Notes under the pieces: generated by a model
The model's database searches: none
The model's input: the letters and a program-made list of their open reading frames with translations, nothing else
Told to the model about the DNA's origin: nothing
Translations under genes and position numbers: made by a program
Shown here: positions 17,856-27,479 of the stretch, in pieces
Numbering within the stretch: position 1 is the stretch's first letter
Layout: each line of letters starts with the position of its first letter
From: Tahibacter sp042701255
GTDB lineage: Bacteria > Pseudomonadota > Gammaproteobacteria > Xanthomonadales > Rhodanobacteraceae
Assembly: GCF_042701255.1 (NCBI RefSeq)
Contig: NZ_CP170554.1
Location: 186,001-250,000 of the forward strand
DNA: 64,000 bases
Reading direction: 5' to 3'

Positions 17856-18063
17856 GGCAGCGGATTCGCGGCAAACGCGCGTTGGAGGCCGGCGGCCGGC
17901 CGCCGTGGAACGGCCGGACACACGCGATGCAAGCAGACGCGTACCGCGCCCGGCGCTGCAGCGCCGGGCCGTTTCCACGGTCAGGGAACGATCGCGATTC
18001 CGACGCCGTGCAGTTGTCGCGACGGCCGGACATACCTGATCGGAAAACGAACCCGAGCGCAGG

Positions 18064-21000
18064 TCACGGCAATGCAATCGCCGATTCGACGCCGTCGAGG
18101 ACCACGGCGCGCGGCGGCGCGGCATCGCCGGTGTGCGCACCTGCCGCGGCGACGCTGCCGAGCGTGAGCGTGGCGCCGGGCGGCACCGCGCTCCACGCGC
18201 TGACGCGTTCGCCGCCGTCGGCGCGGCGCTCGAACAGGCGTACCCGCACGATGCCGGCCACATTGCGACTGTCGACGCGCAGCTCGCGCGCCGTGTCGCG
18301 GACGATCAGCAACGGCGTCGTCGCGGTGCCGACCGATGCCGGCACCACGACCTCGATCACGCCGTCGCCGTCGAGGATCGCTCTCGCCGGCGCGCCGTCG
18401 ACGACGAGCGGCGCTGCGCCGTCGTTGCCGGTCGCATCGAAGCCGTCGCGGAAGAGGACCAGCGTGTTCGTGTCGGCGAGATTGCCGGCCGCACTCACGC
18501 TGCCGAACGTCACGTCGCCGTCCGTCGTATCCGGACGCACGCGCACGCTGGCGAGCCAGGTCAGGGTGCGCCCCGGCTGCAAGCTCACGGCGAACTTCAG
18601 CGGGTCGTTCGCATCCTGGCTGCACAGGGCATCGCCGCCGGGAACGAAGCAGTCGATGCGCAGGCTGTCGCGATCGAAACCGTCCGACAACGAGAACGTC
18701 ACCGGCATCGCCGTCGCCGCGCTGCCCGCGTTGGTGAGTGTCGCGACGTAGTCGACCACCTGTCCGTAGCGCACGTAGTCGCGGCCGTCGCCGATCAGCA
18801 GGGAGAGCGGCGGCGCAGTCACGGCGATCGTCACCGTCGCCGCCGGCGAAACGCCGTTGACCGACGCGACCGTGAAGGTGAAATCGTCGGGACCGATGTA
18901 GTCGGCGGCCGGCGTGTAGGTCAAGGTGCCCGTCGACGCGTTCAAGCCGGCTATCGTGCCGTGCGCCGGCGCGGCGACGATCGCGTAGGTCAGCGCATAC
19001 GGACCGCCGATGTTGCCGTCGCTGCCGACGAGCTGGATCGTCCGCGCCGTGTTGAGGATCGCGCCGACCGATTGCACCTGCGTCGACAGCGGCGCGGCCG
19101 CCTGCACGGTGATCGTCGCGGTCGCGCTCGCGGTGTCGTAGTTCGCGTCGCCCGCCTTGCTCGCATGCACGACGCAGGTGCCGGTGCCGGTCGCCGTGAC
19201 GACACTGCCGCCGATGCTGCACGGACCGCTGTCCACGGCATAACCGACGGCGCCGCTGCCGGAACCGCCGCTGGCGGCGAGCTGGCTGTGCATGCCGGGA
19301 ATCAGCACGTCCGGCGTCGCGGCAAGGCTCAAGGTTGCCTGCACGGCGCGCTCGATCGTCAGCGCGGTGAGATTGCCGGCCGCCTGCACGAAGACGTAGT
19401 TGCCGTCGTTCGCGCTGAGGCCGCCGCCGTTGATCGGATACTGGCCGACTGTACTCGACGCGGTCGCCGTCGTCGTGAAGCTCACGCTGCCTGTGGTCGC
19501 CGTGGTCTGCGACTCGCCGGGGATGAAACCGCTCACCGTGCCGCCGAAACCGCCGGGCGTGGAGCCGTAGGGCATCGTCGCCGGCGTCGCCGTGTAGGTC
19601 AGCGTGACAGGCGTGATGGCGGCGCCGAGTCCGGCCGGTTGGGTCAGCGTGTAGTTGTTTGCAGCGCTGCCACCGATCGATGCGTTGGCCGTCACCGCGA
19701 TGCCCGCGCCGACGTGGGCCTGGGCGAAGGCGCCGGCGTGCGCGAGCGTCACGTTGCCGAGGTCCGCCGCGAGCACGCCGACGAGCGTGCCGCCGACCAG
19801 GGTTGCCGCCGCGGTGCCGTCATACGGTTTGTCCTGCGCGCTCATGCCGGCGATCGTCAACGGCGCGCGCGTCACGGCTATCGGCACGCTCGTCGTCGCG
19901 CCCGTGTAGTGGACGGTGTCGGTCGGCGTGAACGTCACCGACAGCGTCTGCGCATTGCCCGCGGGCAGCAGGCTGCCGATCGGCGGCGCGTAGACGAACG
20001 TGCCGGGAACCGGGTCGCCGCCGACTGTCGCCGTCGCGTTCAACTGCGCCGCGCTCAGCGGCGTGCCGTAGACGATCGCGGCTGGCGCGGCCCAGTTCAG
20101 CACGGGAGTCATCGGTGCCGTCACGGTGACGGCGTTGCTCGCCGGCGATTCGGGGCCGTTCCCCGCCGCGTTCGTGGCGTGGACGGTGAAGGTGTAGCTG
20201 CCCGCTGCGAGCGGAGAAAACGCGATGCTCGTGCAGGGCGCCGTGCAGATCGCCGTCGCGCCGCCGGGCGCCGCGGTCGCGGTGTAGCTCGCAACCGGCG
20301 TGTCGCCGGTTTCCGTCACCGCGGCGAATTCGACGGTTGCCTGCAGGACACCGCCTGCAGCGGAAGGCGCGGCAGGCCGTCCCGGCGCCATCGCCACGGT
20401 CGAATGGCGCGCCGCGCTCGGCACGCCGTTCACCCACACGCGCACGAGCACCGGACCGGCCGGGAAGCCGGCAAGCGCATTCGCGCTGCCGGTGAACGCC
20501 GTGTCGGTCATGGCGACCGAACCGTCGTTCGGCACGAAACGCATCTGGCCGTTGTCGATGCGCTGCACCTGGAACACCGGCGCGTTGCTGGCGGACTGCT
20601 GGAACGAACCGCCGCTGCCTTCGCGCAGCGGCATGAGGCCCGTCGCCGTCGCCGCATGGGCGACGGTCGCGCTGCCCGGGCTGGTTGCGACGAGCGGCAT
20701 GGTCTGCGACAGGAAAGCGTTGACCACACTCATATCCGGCTGCAACGCGGCGAGCGGGGCCAGGCCAGACTCGTACCGTTCGACGCCGGCGCGGTAGGTC
20801 CCCGTGACCGTCAACCCTCCTGTCACCAGCGCCTTCCCCGAAGGCAGCAACGTCGTCGTGTGGCGGTGGCGCGTCTCGGCCAGATTTCCGGCCGAGCTCC
20901 AGGCATTGGCCGCAGGATCGTACGACTCGGCGCTGGCGAGCGTGGTGCCGCCGCCTCCTCCGGCCGCCACCAGCACCTTGCCGGAGGGCAGCAAGGTCGC

Positions 21001-22912
21001 CGTATGGAGATAGCGCGCTGCGGCCGGAGTGCCGGCCGTACTCCAGCTATTCGCGGTCGGATCGTACCGTTCGGCAGTGGCTATCTCCCCCGCCGGTGAC
21101 AGTCCTGAGTCCACCCACCGCCAGCACCTGGCCCGATGGCAGCAACGTTGCGGTGTACCACCGGCGTGGCTCTGACATGGCGCCCGCCGCGCTCCAGGTG
21201 TTCGTCGCCGGATCGTACGTTTCGGCGCTGGCAAGATGGACGTTGCTGCTGTTCGCTCCGCCCGCCACCAGCACCTTGCCCGAGAGCAGCAAGGTCGCCG
21301 TGTGATCCACGCGTGCCGTTGTCATCGGGGCGACCACGCTCCAGGCGCTCGTCACCGGGTCGTACAGCTCGACGCTGGCGACAGGGCTCGAGCCGCCGGA
21401 TCCGCCCGCCACCAGCACCTTGCCCGAGGGCAGCAACGTCGCCGTGTGGTACACGCGCGCCACGACCAGAGTGCCGGCGGCGCTCCAGGCGTTCGTCGCC
21501 GGGTCGTACAGTTCGGCGCTGGCGAGAGAGCCGCTGGCGCCCTGACCGCCCGCCACGAGCACCTTGCCCGAGGGCAGCAAGGTCGCCGTGTGACCAGCGC
21601 GTGCCGCGGCCAGAGCGCCGGCCGCACTCCAGGTGTCTGTCGCAGGATCGTAGAGTTCGGCACTGGCGACGATGCTGCCGCCACTGCGCCCGCCCGCCAC
21701 CAGCACCTTGCCCGACGGCAACAGTGTCGCCGTGTGGTACGCGCGCGCCGCAACCAGAGCGCCGGCCGCGCCCCACGCGCTTGCCGCCGGGTCGTAGCGT
21801 TCGGCGCTCGCGAGAATGCCGCCGTCGGTTCCCCCCACCGCCAGCACCTGGCCCGTGGGCAGCAACGTCGCCGTGTGGTTGTAGCGCGCGCCGAGGGAAC
21901 CGGTCGAAGCCCAGGCATTCGTCGCCGGGTCGTACACCTCGGCGCTGCCGAGGATGTCACTCGTGCCGCCGCCGCCCGCCACCAGCACCTTGCCGGAGGG
22001 CAGCAGAGTCGCCGAATGGCTGTACCGTGGTTGGGCGAGAGAACCGGCCAACGTCCACGCGTTCGTCGCCGGGTCGTACAGCTCGGCACCGGCGGCGTTA
22101 AACGTGGGGCTGACCTGGCCGCCCGCCATCAGCACCTTGCCCGAGGGCAGCACGATCGCGGTGTGGTTGTAACGCGAGGTGATCGGATTGCCGGCCGCGC
22201 TCCAGGCGTTCGCCACCGGGTCGTACAGCTCGGCGCCGACGAGAGCGCCCGTGACGTCGCGTCCCGTCGCGACCAGCACCTTGCCCGAGGGCAGCAGACT
22301 CGCCGTATGCAGATAGCGCGCCGTGACCAGAGGAGCGGCCGCGCTCCAGGTGTTCGTCGCCGGGTCGTACAGATCGGCATTGGCCACAACGACGCCACGG
22401 GACCCGCCGACCACGAGCACCTTGCCCGACGGCAACAAGGTCGCCGTGTGGCCGTACCGCGCCGAGGACAGGGTGCCGGCCGGCGTCCACGCATTCGTCG
22501 CCGGGTCGTACAGCTCGGCGCTGGCAAAGTAGCTGCCGCCGTTGCGCCCGCCCGCGACCAGCACCTTGCCCGAAGGCAGCAAGGTCGCCGTGTGGTACAC
22601 GCGTGCCGTCGCCAGACTGCCCGCTGCGCTCCACGCATTCGTCGCCGGATCGTACAGCTCGGCACTGGCGAGACTGGCGGCGCCGCTGCCGCCCGCGACC
22701 AGCACCTTGCCCGAGGACAGCACGGTCGCCGTATGGCCGTAGCGCGCCGTACTCAGGCCGCCCGCCGGCGCCCAGGCATTGGTGACGGCCGCCGCCGGCA
22801 TCGCAACCAGCGCAAGAAGCATCAGCAGCGCAAAGGCCGCGACGTGCGCGCGTGCGCGCACCGCCAGCGCGTGCGCCATGGCGGCGGCACGGCCAAAGAT
22901 CGGTCGTTTCAT
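18064..22912 (-). CDS. Secreted Kelch-repeat protein with Fn3, YDG/MBG and Ig-like domains (frameshifted)
   Basis: The reading frame is continuous only if one base is removed near 21087-21091. With that correction the gene encodes about 1615 residues; the span of 4849 bases is one more than a multiple of three. It starts with a signal peptide (AFALLMLLALVAMPAAA) after ATG 22912, which has GGGGGGAA just upstream. Fourteen Kelch blades follow, each like ARxxHTATLLPSGKVLVAGG then ASAELYDPATNAW. Next come a fibronectin-like domain, a YDG domain (DKPYDGTAAATLVGG), an MBG-type domain (LTYTATPATMPYGS), a further Ig-like domain (SYAVDSGPC-like core) and a cadherin-like stretch (AADYIGPDDFTF). LFRDGFD occurs about 110 residues before the end. 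The role is probably surface adhesion or glycan binding. Read as sequenced, translation stops near 21047 after blade 12. Confidence 0.85.
20760..22783 (-). repeat. Fourteen Kelch repeats of about 144 bp
   Basis: The repeats are 46-49 codons each and remain similar at DNA level, for example the recurring 17-mer around CAGCACCTTGCCCGAGGGC on the plus strand. Fourteen blades would fold as two seven-bladed propellers. Blade 4 has VLVATG in place of VLVAGG and blade 12 contains the frameshift. Such arrays can gain or lose units by recombination. Confidence 0.8.
21087..21091 (-). other. Frameshift site at a five-base C/G run in Kelch blade 12
   Basis: In the coding strand the blade reads QVLAVGGLRTVTGG in one frame and then EIATAERYDPTANSW in the next. 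The switch falls at a run of five G (five C on the plus strand). Four G would restore one frame across all 14 blades. A sequencing error, a true mutation or slippage-based on/off switching would all look like this. Confidence 0.7.
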
Positions 22913-23168
22913 GCGATTCCCCCCGTATTCCATCGAACATCTGCATGAGCCACATCACGCCGCTGCCGCGCAGACGCTTCCGCGCGTCCATCTCGCAGCC
23001 GTGGCGAACGTGGCAAGGTCGCGAGCGAGCCGGATGGCCGCACGACGGCGCAGGCGCGCAATCGGGATTCCCCCTGTCAGGAATTCGCGATCACGCCGAT
23101 CCTCACAAATCGCGTCGCGAGGAAACACCCGCCAAACAGAGGGCATCTCGAAAAACGTCGAGGTGCCC

Positions 23169-23300
23169 GCGGCACGACAACGTGCCGCCCGCGATCGAGC
23201 GCTCAAGCGCTCGGTCAGCGCAGACGAGTCCGGACCTGCGCCGGACTCGTCGACTCGAAAATCGTCGGAACGACGGTTTTCGAGGTTCCCGGAAGGGGAC
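23169..23300. other. Cluster of five adjacent hairpins downstream of the LuxR gene
   Basis: Five inverted repeats stand side by side in the 402-base spacer between the LuxR gene stop and the Kelch gene start. Arms are GCGGCACG/CGTGCCGC at 23169-23188, GATCGAGCGCT/AGCGCTCGGTC at 23193-23216, GACGAGTCCGG/CCGGACTCGTC at 23223-23251, CTCGAAAATCGTCG/CGACGGTTTTCGAG at 23254-23284, and GTTCCC/GGGGAC at 23285-23300. The third is perfect with a 7-base loop; the second, fourth and fifth need one G-T pair each. None has a following U tract. The remaining spacer, 22913-23168, holds no gene that I can support and must contain the Kelch promoter. Confidence 0.7.
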
Positions 23301-23314
23301 GACGGCGGAGTCTC

Positions 23315-24199
23315 TCAGCCGAACCACAACGCCATGAGTTCGGCGCGGCCGCACACGCCGAAGCGCGCATGCAGATCGCCCACGTATTTGTGCACCGTCG
23401 CGGGTTTCTGGCCGAGACCGGCGGCGATCTCGCGCTCGGTGTCGCCGCGCAGTAGTCCGAACAGGATGTGACGCTCGACGGGACTGAGCAGCTTGTCGCC
23501 GCCGAGCAGGCCGCGGCTCATCAGCAACTGGCGATGCAGGCTACGCACGCCGCGCAATGCGCCTGCGGCGACGGCGACATCGCACGACGAGAACGGACGC
23601 CCGCGTCCGCCGTCCGCGCGTGTGCGATAGCGGTCGATCAGGAAAAACGATTCCGCATCGCCGCTGACCGGAAACCCGACGGTCATGCGGTCGACGATGC
23701 CCGGAATGCGGTAGTAGAGCCGGTAGTGCTCGGTACGCTTGAACGCGGCGAAGTCGAGAAAGTCCGGATCGCGCAGGCAGTGCGCGCGAAACCTCCCCGC
23801 TCCGGCCAACGACGCGGTTCCGGTCATCCCCGCATGCACGAGGCGCACTTCGTCGCGATGCGAACGCTCGTAATAGCCGCGCGTCAGGCGCCCATAGTGG
23901 TCCGTCGCGTAATAGCGCTGGTGCTGTTCGCGATACGCCGACGGCTCCTCGCGCAAGGTGACGCGCCCGCGCAGGCGCCAGCCGAGAAACGGATCGTCCT
24001 TCGCGCGCACGCCGCGCAGCACGCGCACCGCGCCGATCCAGATCGCGTTGTCCGCGTTCACCGCCTGCATCAGCCACTGCAACAGGCACTGCAGCTGCGC
24101 GTCGGTTTCGCCGACCGGAAACGCCGCGAGCCTGTCCCACACGGCGAACGTGGCGGCATCGACGGCAAGAGCAGGCTGCGGCTTCGGACGGACAGTCAT
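23315..24199 (-). CDS. LuxR-family transcription regulator
   Basis: The 294-residue protein has a C-terminal LuxR helix-turn-helix: LSPVERHILFGLLRGDTEREIAAGLGQKPATVHKYV is split by its recognition helix at about residues 255-275, and the run ends in HARFGVCGRAELMALWFG. The N-terminal 230 residues have no receiver aspartate and no recognisable autoinducer domain; a GAF- or PAS-like sensor is possible. I placed the start at ATG 24199 since the 42 residues upstream are Arg/Ala-rich and look untranslated. It lies between the Kelch gene and the DUF1566 gene on the same strand, so it may control these secreted repeat proteins. That link is inferred from position only. Confidence 0.8.
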   Translation of the reverse strand: MTVRPKPQPALAVDAATFAVWDRLAAFPVGETDAQLQCLLQWLMQAVNADNAIWIGAVRVLRGVRAKDDPFLGWRLRGRVTLREEPSAYREQHQRYYATDHYGRLTRGYYERSHRDEVRLVHAGMTGTASLAGAGRFRAHCLRDPDFLDFAAFKRTEHYRLYYRIPGIVDRMTVGFPVSGDAESFFLIDRYRTRADGGRGRPFSSCDVAVAAGALRGVRSLHRQLLMSRGLLGGDKLLSPVERHILFGLLRGDTEREIAAGLGQKPATVHKYVGDLHARFGVCGRAELMALWFG

Positions 24200-24326
24200 G
24201 GGCCGAAAGGCTAGCCTGCATGCGCGGCGATACGCCACCCGCCGCGACGGCAGGCCCACCGTTGCGCAGAAGCGCATCGCGACACGCAGGATGCGCAGAC
24301 GCCGCCGACCGCGGCGTCCGTGCACG

Positions 24327-27308
24327 TCAGTGCCCGTGTCGCCGGCGTGTACCGGCCAACCCCAGCAGCGCCAGCGCCATCAGCAGCAAGGTCCAGGGAT
24401 TCGTTGCGGGAATCGCCAGCGGCGTCAGGGTGCCGCCGCCGGGCACCGTCCCGCTGCCCACGGCCGCGGCACTGATACCGACGGCATTGCTGGCAGTGAC
24501 GGCGATGACGTAGGCCTGCCCGGGCAGCAGGCCGCCGATCGTGCACTGCGTTTGCGGAGGCGTCGCCGTGCAGGTGGCACCGCCGGGCTGCAGGGTCACC
24601 GTATAGCCGGTGAGCGGCAGACCTCCGGTCGCCGCGGGCGGCGTCCACGCAATCGTCGCGGTAGTGCCGTTGAACGTGACGGTCAGGTTGCCGGGTGCCG
24701 CGGGCACGGTGCCCTCGACCGCCACGACCACCGTCGCCGTGGCCGCGCTGAAGTTCGCATCGGCAGCCTTGGTAGCGGTGACGGTGCAGGTACCGACGCC
24801 GATGCCGGTGAGCGTGCTGCCGGCGACGGCGCAGCTCGTCGTGCCGGCCGTGACGGCATAGCTCACCGCACCGGTGCCCGAGCCGCCGGTCGTGCTCAAT
24901 GCGCTGCTGCCGTTGAACGCGATCGACGCTGGCGTCGCAATGGCCGTCAGCGTGGCCTGCGGGGCCAGCCCGACGCTGACGTCCACCGTCGCCGTTATCG
25001 CGCTGAAGTTCGCATCGGCGGCTTTGGTGGCCGTGACGGTGCAGGTACCGACACCGATGCCGGTGAGCGTGCTGCCGGCAACGGAACAGATCGTCGTGCC
25101 GGCCGTGACGGCATAGCTCACCGCGCCGGTGCCCGAACCGCCGGTCGTGCTCAGTGCGCTGCTGCCGTTGAACGCAATCGACGCCGGCGTGGCGATCGCG
25201 GTCAATGTGGCCTGGGGCGCCAGTCCCACGCTGATGTCCACCGTCGCCGTGGCCGCGTTGAAGTTCGTATCGGCAGCCTTGGTCGCCGTGACGGTGCACG
25301 TGCCGACACCGATGCCGGTGAGCGTGCTGCCGGTGACGGCGCAGCTCGTCGTGCCGGCCGTGACGGCATAGCTCACCGCACCGGTGCCCGAACCGCCGCT
25401 GGTGCTCAGTGCGCTGGTGCCGTTGAACGCGATCGATGCCGGCGTCGCGATCGCGGTCAATGTGGCCTGAGGCGCCAGTCCCACGCTGATGTCCACCGTC
25501 GCCGTCGCCGCGTTGAAGTTCGCATCGGCGGCTTTAGTGGCGGTGACGGTGCACGTGCCGACGCCGATGCCGGTGAGCGTGCTGCCGGTGACGGTGCAGC
25601 TCGTCGTGCCGGAAGTGACGGCATAGCTCACCGCACCAGTGCCGGAGCCGCCGCTGGTGCTCAGTGCGCTGGTGCCGTTGAACGCGATCGATGCGGGCGT
25701 CGCAATAGCCGTCAACGTGGCCTGCGGGGCCAGTCCGACGCTGACGTCCACCGTCGCCGTGGCCGCGCTGAAGTTCGCATCGGCGGCTTTGGTGGCCGTG
25801 ACGGTGCAGGTACCGACACCGATGCCGGTGAGCGTGCTGCCGGCGACGGAACAGATCGTCGTGCCGGCCGTGACGGCATAGCTCACCGCACCGGTGCCCG
25901 AGCCGCCGGTCGTGCTCAATGCGCTGCTGCCGTTGAACGCGATCGATGCCGGCGTCGCAATGGCCGTCAGTGTGGCCTGCGGGGCCAGCCCGACGCTGAC
26001 GTTCACCGTGGCCGTGGCCGCGCTGAAGTTCGCATCGGCGGCCTTGGTGGCCGTGACGGTGCAGGTACCGACGCCGATGCCGGTGAGCGTGCTGCCGGCG
26101 ACGGCGCAGCTCGTTGTGCCGGCCGTGACGGCATAGCTCACCGCACCGATGCCCGAGCCGCCGGTCGTGCTCAATGCGCTGCTGCCGTTGAACGCGATCG
26201 ATGCGGGCGTCGCAATAGCCGTCAACGTGGCCTGCGGGGCCAGTCCGACGCTGACGTCCACCGTCGCCGTTATCGCGCTGAAGTTCGCATCGGCGGCTTT
26301 GGTGGCCGTGACGGTGCAGGTACCGACACCGATGCCGGTGAGCGTGCTGCCGGCGACCGAACAGGTCGTTGCGCCGGCCGTGACGGCATAGCTCACCGCA
26401 CCGGTGCCCGAGCCGCCGGTCGTGCTCAATGCGCTGCTGCCGTTGAACGCGATCGATGCCGGCGTGGCGATGGCCGTCAGCGTGGCCTGCGCGCCCGGGC
26501 TCACGCCAAAGCTCTGCTGCACCTGGGGCGCAGGGGTGTAATTGGCATCGCCCGCCTGATTCGCGTTGATGGTGCAGGTGCCCACAGCGGCGAACGACAC
26601 CACGTTGCCCGCGATGGCACACACGCCGCTGGCCGCCGCATCGATCGTGAAGGTCACCGGGTTGGGCGACCCCCCGCCCGTGGCCGCGACTGCATAGCCG
26701 CTGCCACCCACCACGGCAGCGGCAGGTGCGGTGCTGGTGAACGTGATGGCCTGCGGTTGCAACTGCGTGAACGACCGGCCCGCGCGCACCAACCGGACGA
26801 AAGGGAGGGCGACGGAGGCCAGGGAAGCACTGATGCGGCCGCGGAGGAAGCTGACGCTGAACGCGCTGCTGCCGTCAGCGGCATCGGGCGTGCTCGACCA
26901 GATGGTGTTGGCGTGGGAGGGGAACACCGTGGTGTTGATCGCGGGCGCCGTCGCACAGTCTTCCACCAGGCTGCGCAGTTCCTTCACGTTGGGCAGGCGC
27001 CAATCGTCATGGCCCGCGGTGTTGGCGGCTTCCGCAACGGCCAGCGCATCGCCCCAGCGCATGATGGCGGCGACGCCGTCGCAGGTAGTACCGGTCCAGG
27101 TCTCGCCTTCGACGCAGCGTTTCCACTCCAGCCCGGTGCGGATGTCGGTGGCCGTGCCGGTGACGTCGTCCAGGATGTAGATGACGTCCGGGTTGCTGGC
27201 ACGCAGGCCCGTGGTGCAGGTCGCGTCGGCCTGGGCGGCCGATGTGCCGGCCAGCCACAAGGCGACAGCCAGCACCGGGGCAAGCGAACGGACGAAGGCG
27301 TCGGTCAT
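24327..27308 (-). CDS. DUF1566 repeat protein with IPTL-CTERM-like tail
   Basis: The 993-residue product opens with a signal peptide (SLAPVLAVALWLAGTSAAQA) and a DUF1566/Lcl-type domain (TGLEWKRCVEG, WRLPNVKELRSLVE, IWSSTPD, VRLVRAG). A short related module follows and then seven almost identical 85-residue repeats, each beginning APQATLTAIATPASIAFNG. A fibronectin type III domain (PGNLTVTFNGTTATIAWTPP) precedes the tail AIPATNPWTLLLMALALLG-LAGTRRRHGH. That tail is a hydrophobic segment followed by basic residues, like the IPTL-CTERM sorting signal, although the first motif is IPATNPW and not IPTLSEW. Such tails are processed by exosortase-type enzymes, and none is encoded in this window. ATG 27308 is chosen because the signal peptide follows it directly. 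The protein is probably a surface stalk. Confidence 0.85.
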   Translation of the reverse strand: MTDAFVRSLAPVLAVALWLAGTSAAQADATCTTGLRASNPDVIYILDDVTGTATDIRTGLEWKRCVEGETWTGTTCDGVAAIMRWGDALAVAEAANTAGHDDWRLPNVKELRSLVEDCATAPAINTTVFPSHANTIWSSTPDAADGSSAFSVSFLRGRISASLASVALPFVRLVRAGRSFTQLQPQAITFTSTAPAAAVVGGSGYAVAATGGGSPNPVTFTIDAAASGVCAIAGNVVSFAAVGTCTINANQAGDANYTPAPQVQQSFGVSPGAQATLTAIATPASIAFNGSSALSTTGGSGTGAVSYAVTAGATTCSVAGSTLTGIGVGTCTVTATKAADANFSAITATVDVSVGLAPQATLTAIATPASIAFNGSSALSTTGGSGIGAVSYAVTAGTTSCAVAGSTLTGIGVGTCTVTATKAADANFSAATATVNVSVGLAPQATLTAIATPASIAFNGSSALSTTGGSGTGAVSYAVTAGTTICSVAGSTLTGIGVGTCTVTATKAADANFSAATATVDVSVGLAPQATLTAIATPASIAFNGTSALSTSGGSGTGAVSYAVTSGTTSCTVTGSTLTGIGVGTCTVTATKAADANFNAATATVDISVGLAPQATLTAIATPASIAFNGTSALSTSGGSGTGAVSYAVTAGTTSCAVTGSTLTGIGVGTCTVTATKAADTNFNAATATVDISVGLAPQATLTAIATPASIAFNGSSALSTTGGSGTGAVSYAVTAGTTICSVAGSTLTGIGVGTCTVTATKAADANFSAITATVDVSVGLAPQATLTAIATPASIAFNGSSALSTTGGSGTGAVSYAVTAGTTSCAVAGSTLTGIGVGTCTVTATKAADANFSAATATVVVAVEGTVPAAPGNLTVTFNGTTATIAWTPPAATGGLPLTGYTVTLQPGGATCTATPPQTQCTIGGLLPGQAYVIAVTASNAVGISAAAVGSGTVPGGGTLTPLAIPATNPWTLLLMALALLGLAGTRRRHGH
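24715..26497 (-). repeat. Seven tandem 255-bp repeats
   Basis: Seven in-phase copies of an 85-codon unit run without spacer. Reading with the gene, units 4 and 5 share NGTSALSTSGG and VTGS, units 3 and 6 share TTICSVAGS, and the pair 1-2 resembles the pair 6-7 (SAITATVDV then a TTSCAVAGS unit). This suggests that two-unit blocks were duplicated by recombination and that copy number may vary between strains or be collapsed by short-read assembly. Confidence 0.9.
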
Positions 27309-27479
27309 GATGGGTCTACTCGGGTTTTCGAAAAGGGCGACGACGGACGGCATGTGCGCACCCGCCGGTGGGTGGCCGCCATCGGGGCTGCGCCACGCTC
27401 TGCAGCGCCACCGTAGCCATGGCCGGCAGCGGGGTCGCGGGTGGTGGGGCGATTCATGATGCGTTGCCAAAGGCCGGCA

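Larger units (their letters stand above)
17412..18063. other. Palindrome-rich intergenic region upstream of the S8 protease gene
   Basis: No credible coding frame was found in these 652 bases. The right part follows the stop of the Kelch gene and the left part should hold the protease promoter. It contains several perfect palindromes: GGACAAGCTTGTCC at 17721-17734, CGGCGGCCGGCCGCCG at 17890-17905 and a 22-bp palindrome with arms GCCCGGCGCTG at 17948-17969. Flanking segments (CCGTGGAACGGCC near 17904, GGCCGTTTCCACGG near 17968) pair around the last one. The pairs near 17890-17982 could stop Kelch gene transcription. The AT-richer stretch near 17757-17840 is the most promoter-like part, but no clear -35/-10 pair stands out. 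Confidence 0.6.

Noticed and set aside
21101..21234. Start of the second Kelch ORF at 21234 as a separate gene
   Set aside because: The first 40 or so codons (MPAPKRTIRRRTPGARR) are out-of-frame Kelch sequence. The real coding frame joins near 21087-21091, so no independent start is supported.
24715..26497. CRISPR-like repeat array
   Set aside because: The units are 255 bp, contiguous and in coding phase without unique spacers, so they are protein repeats.
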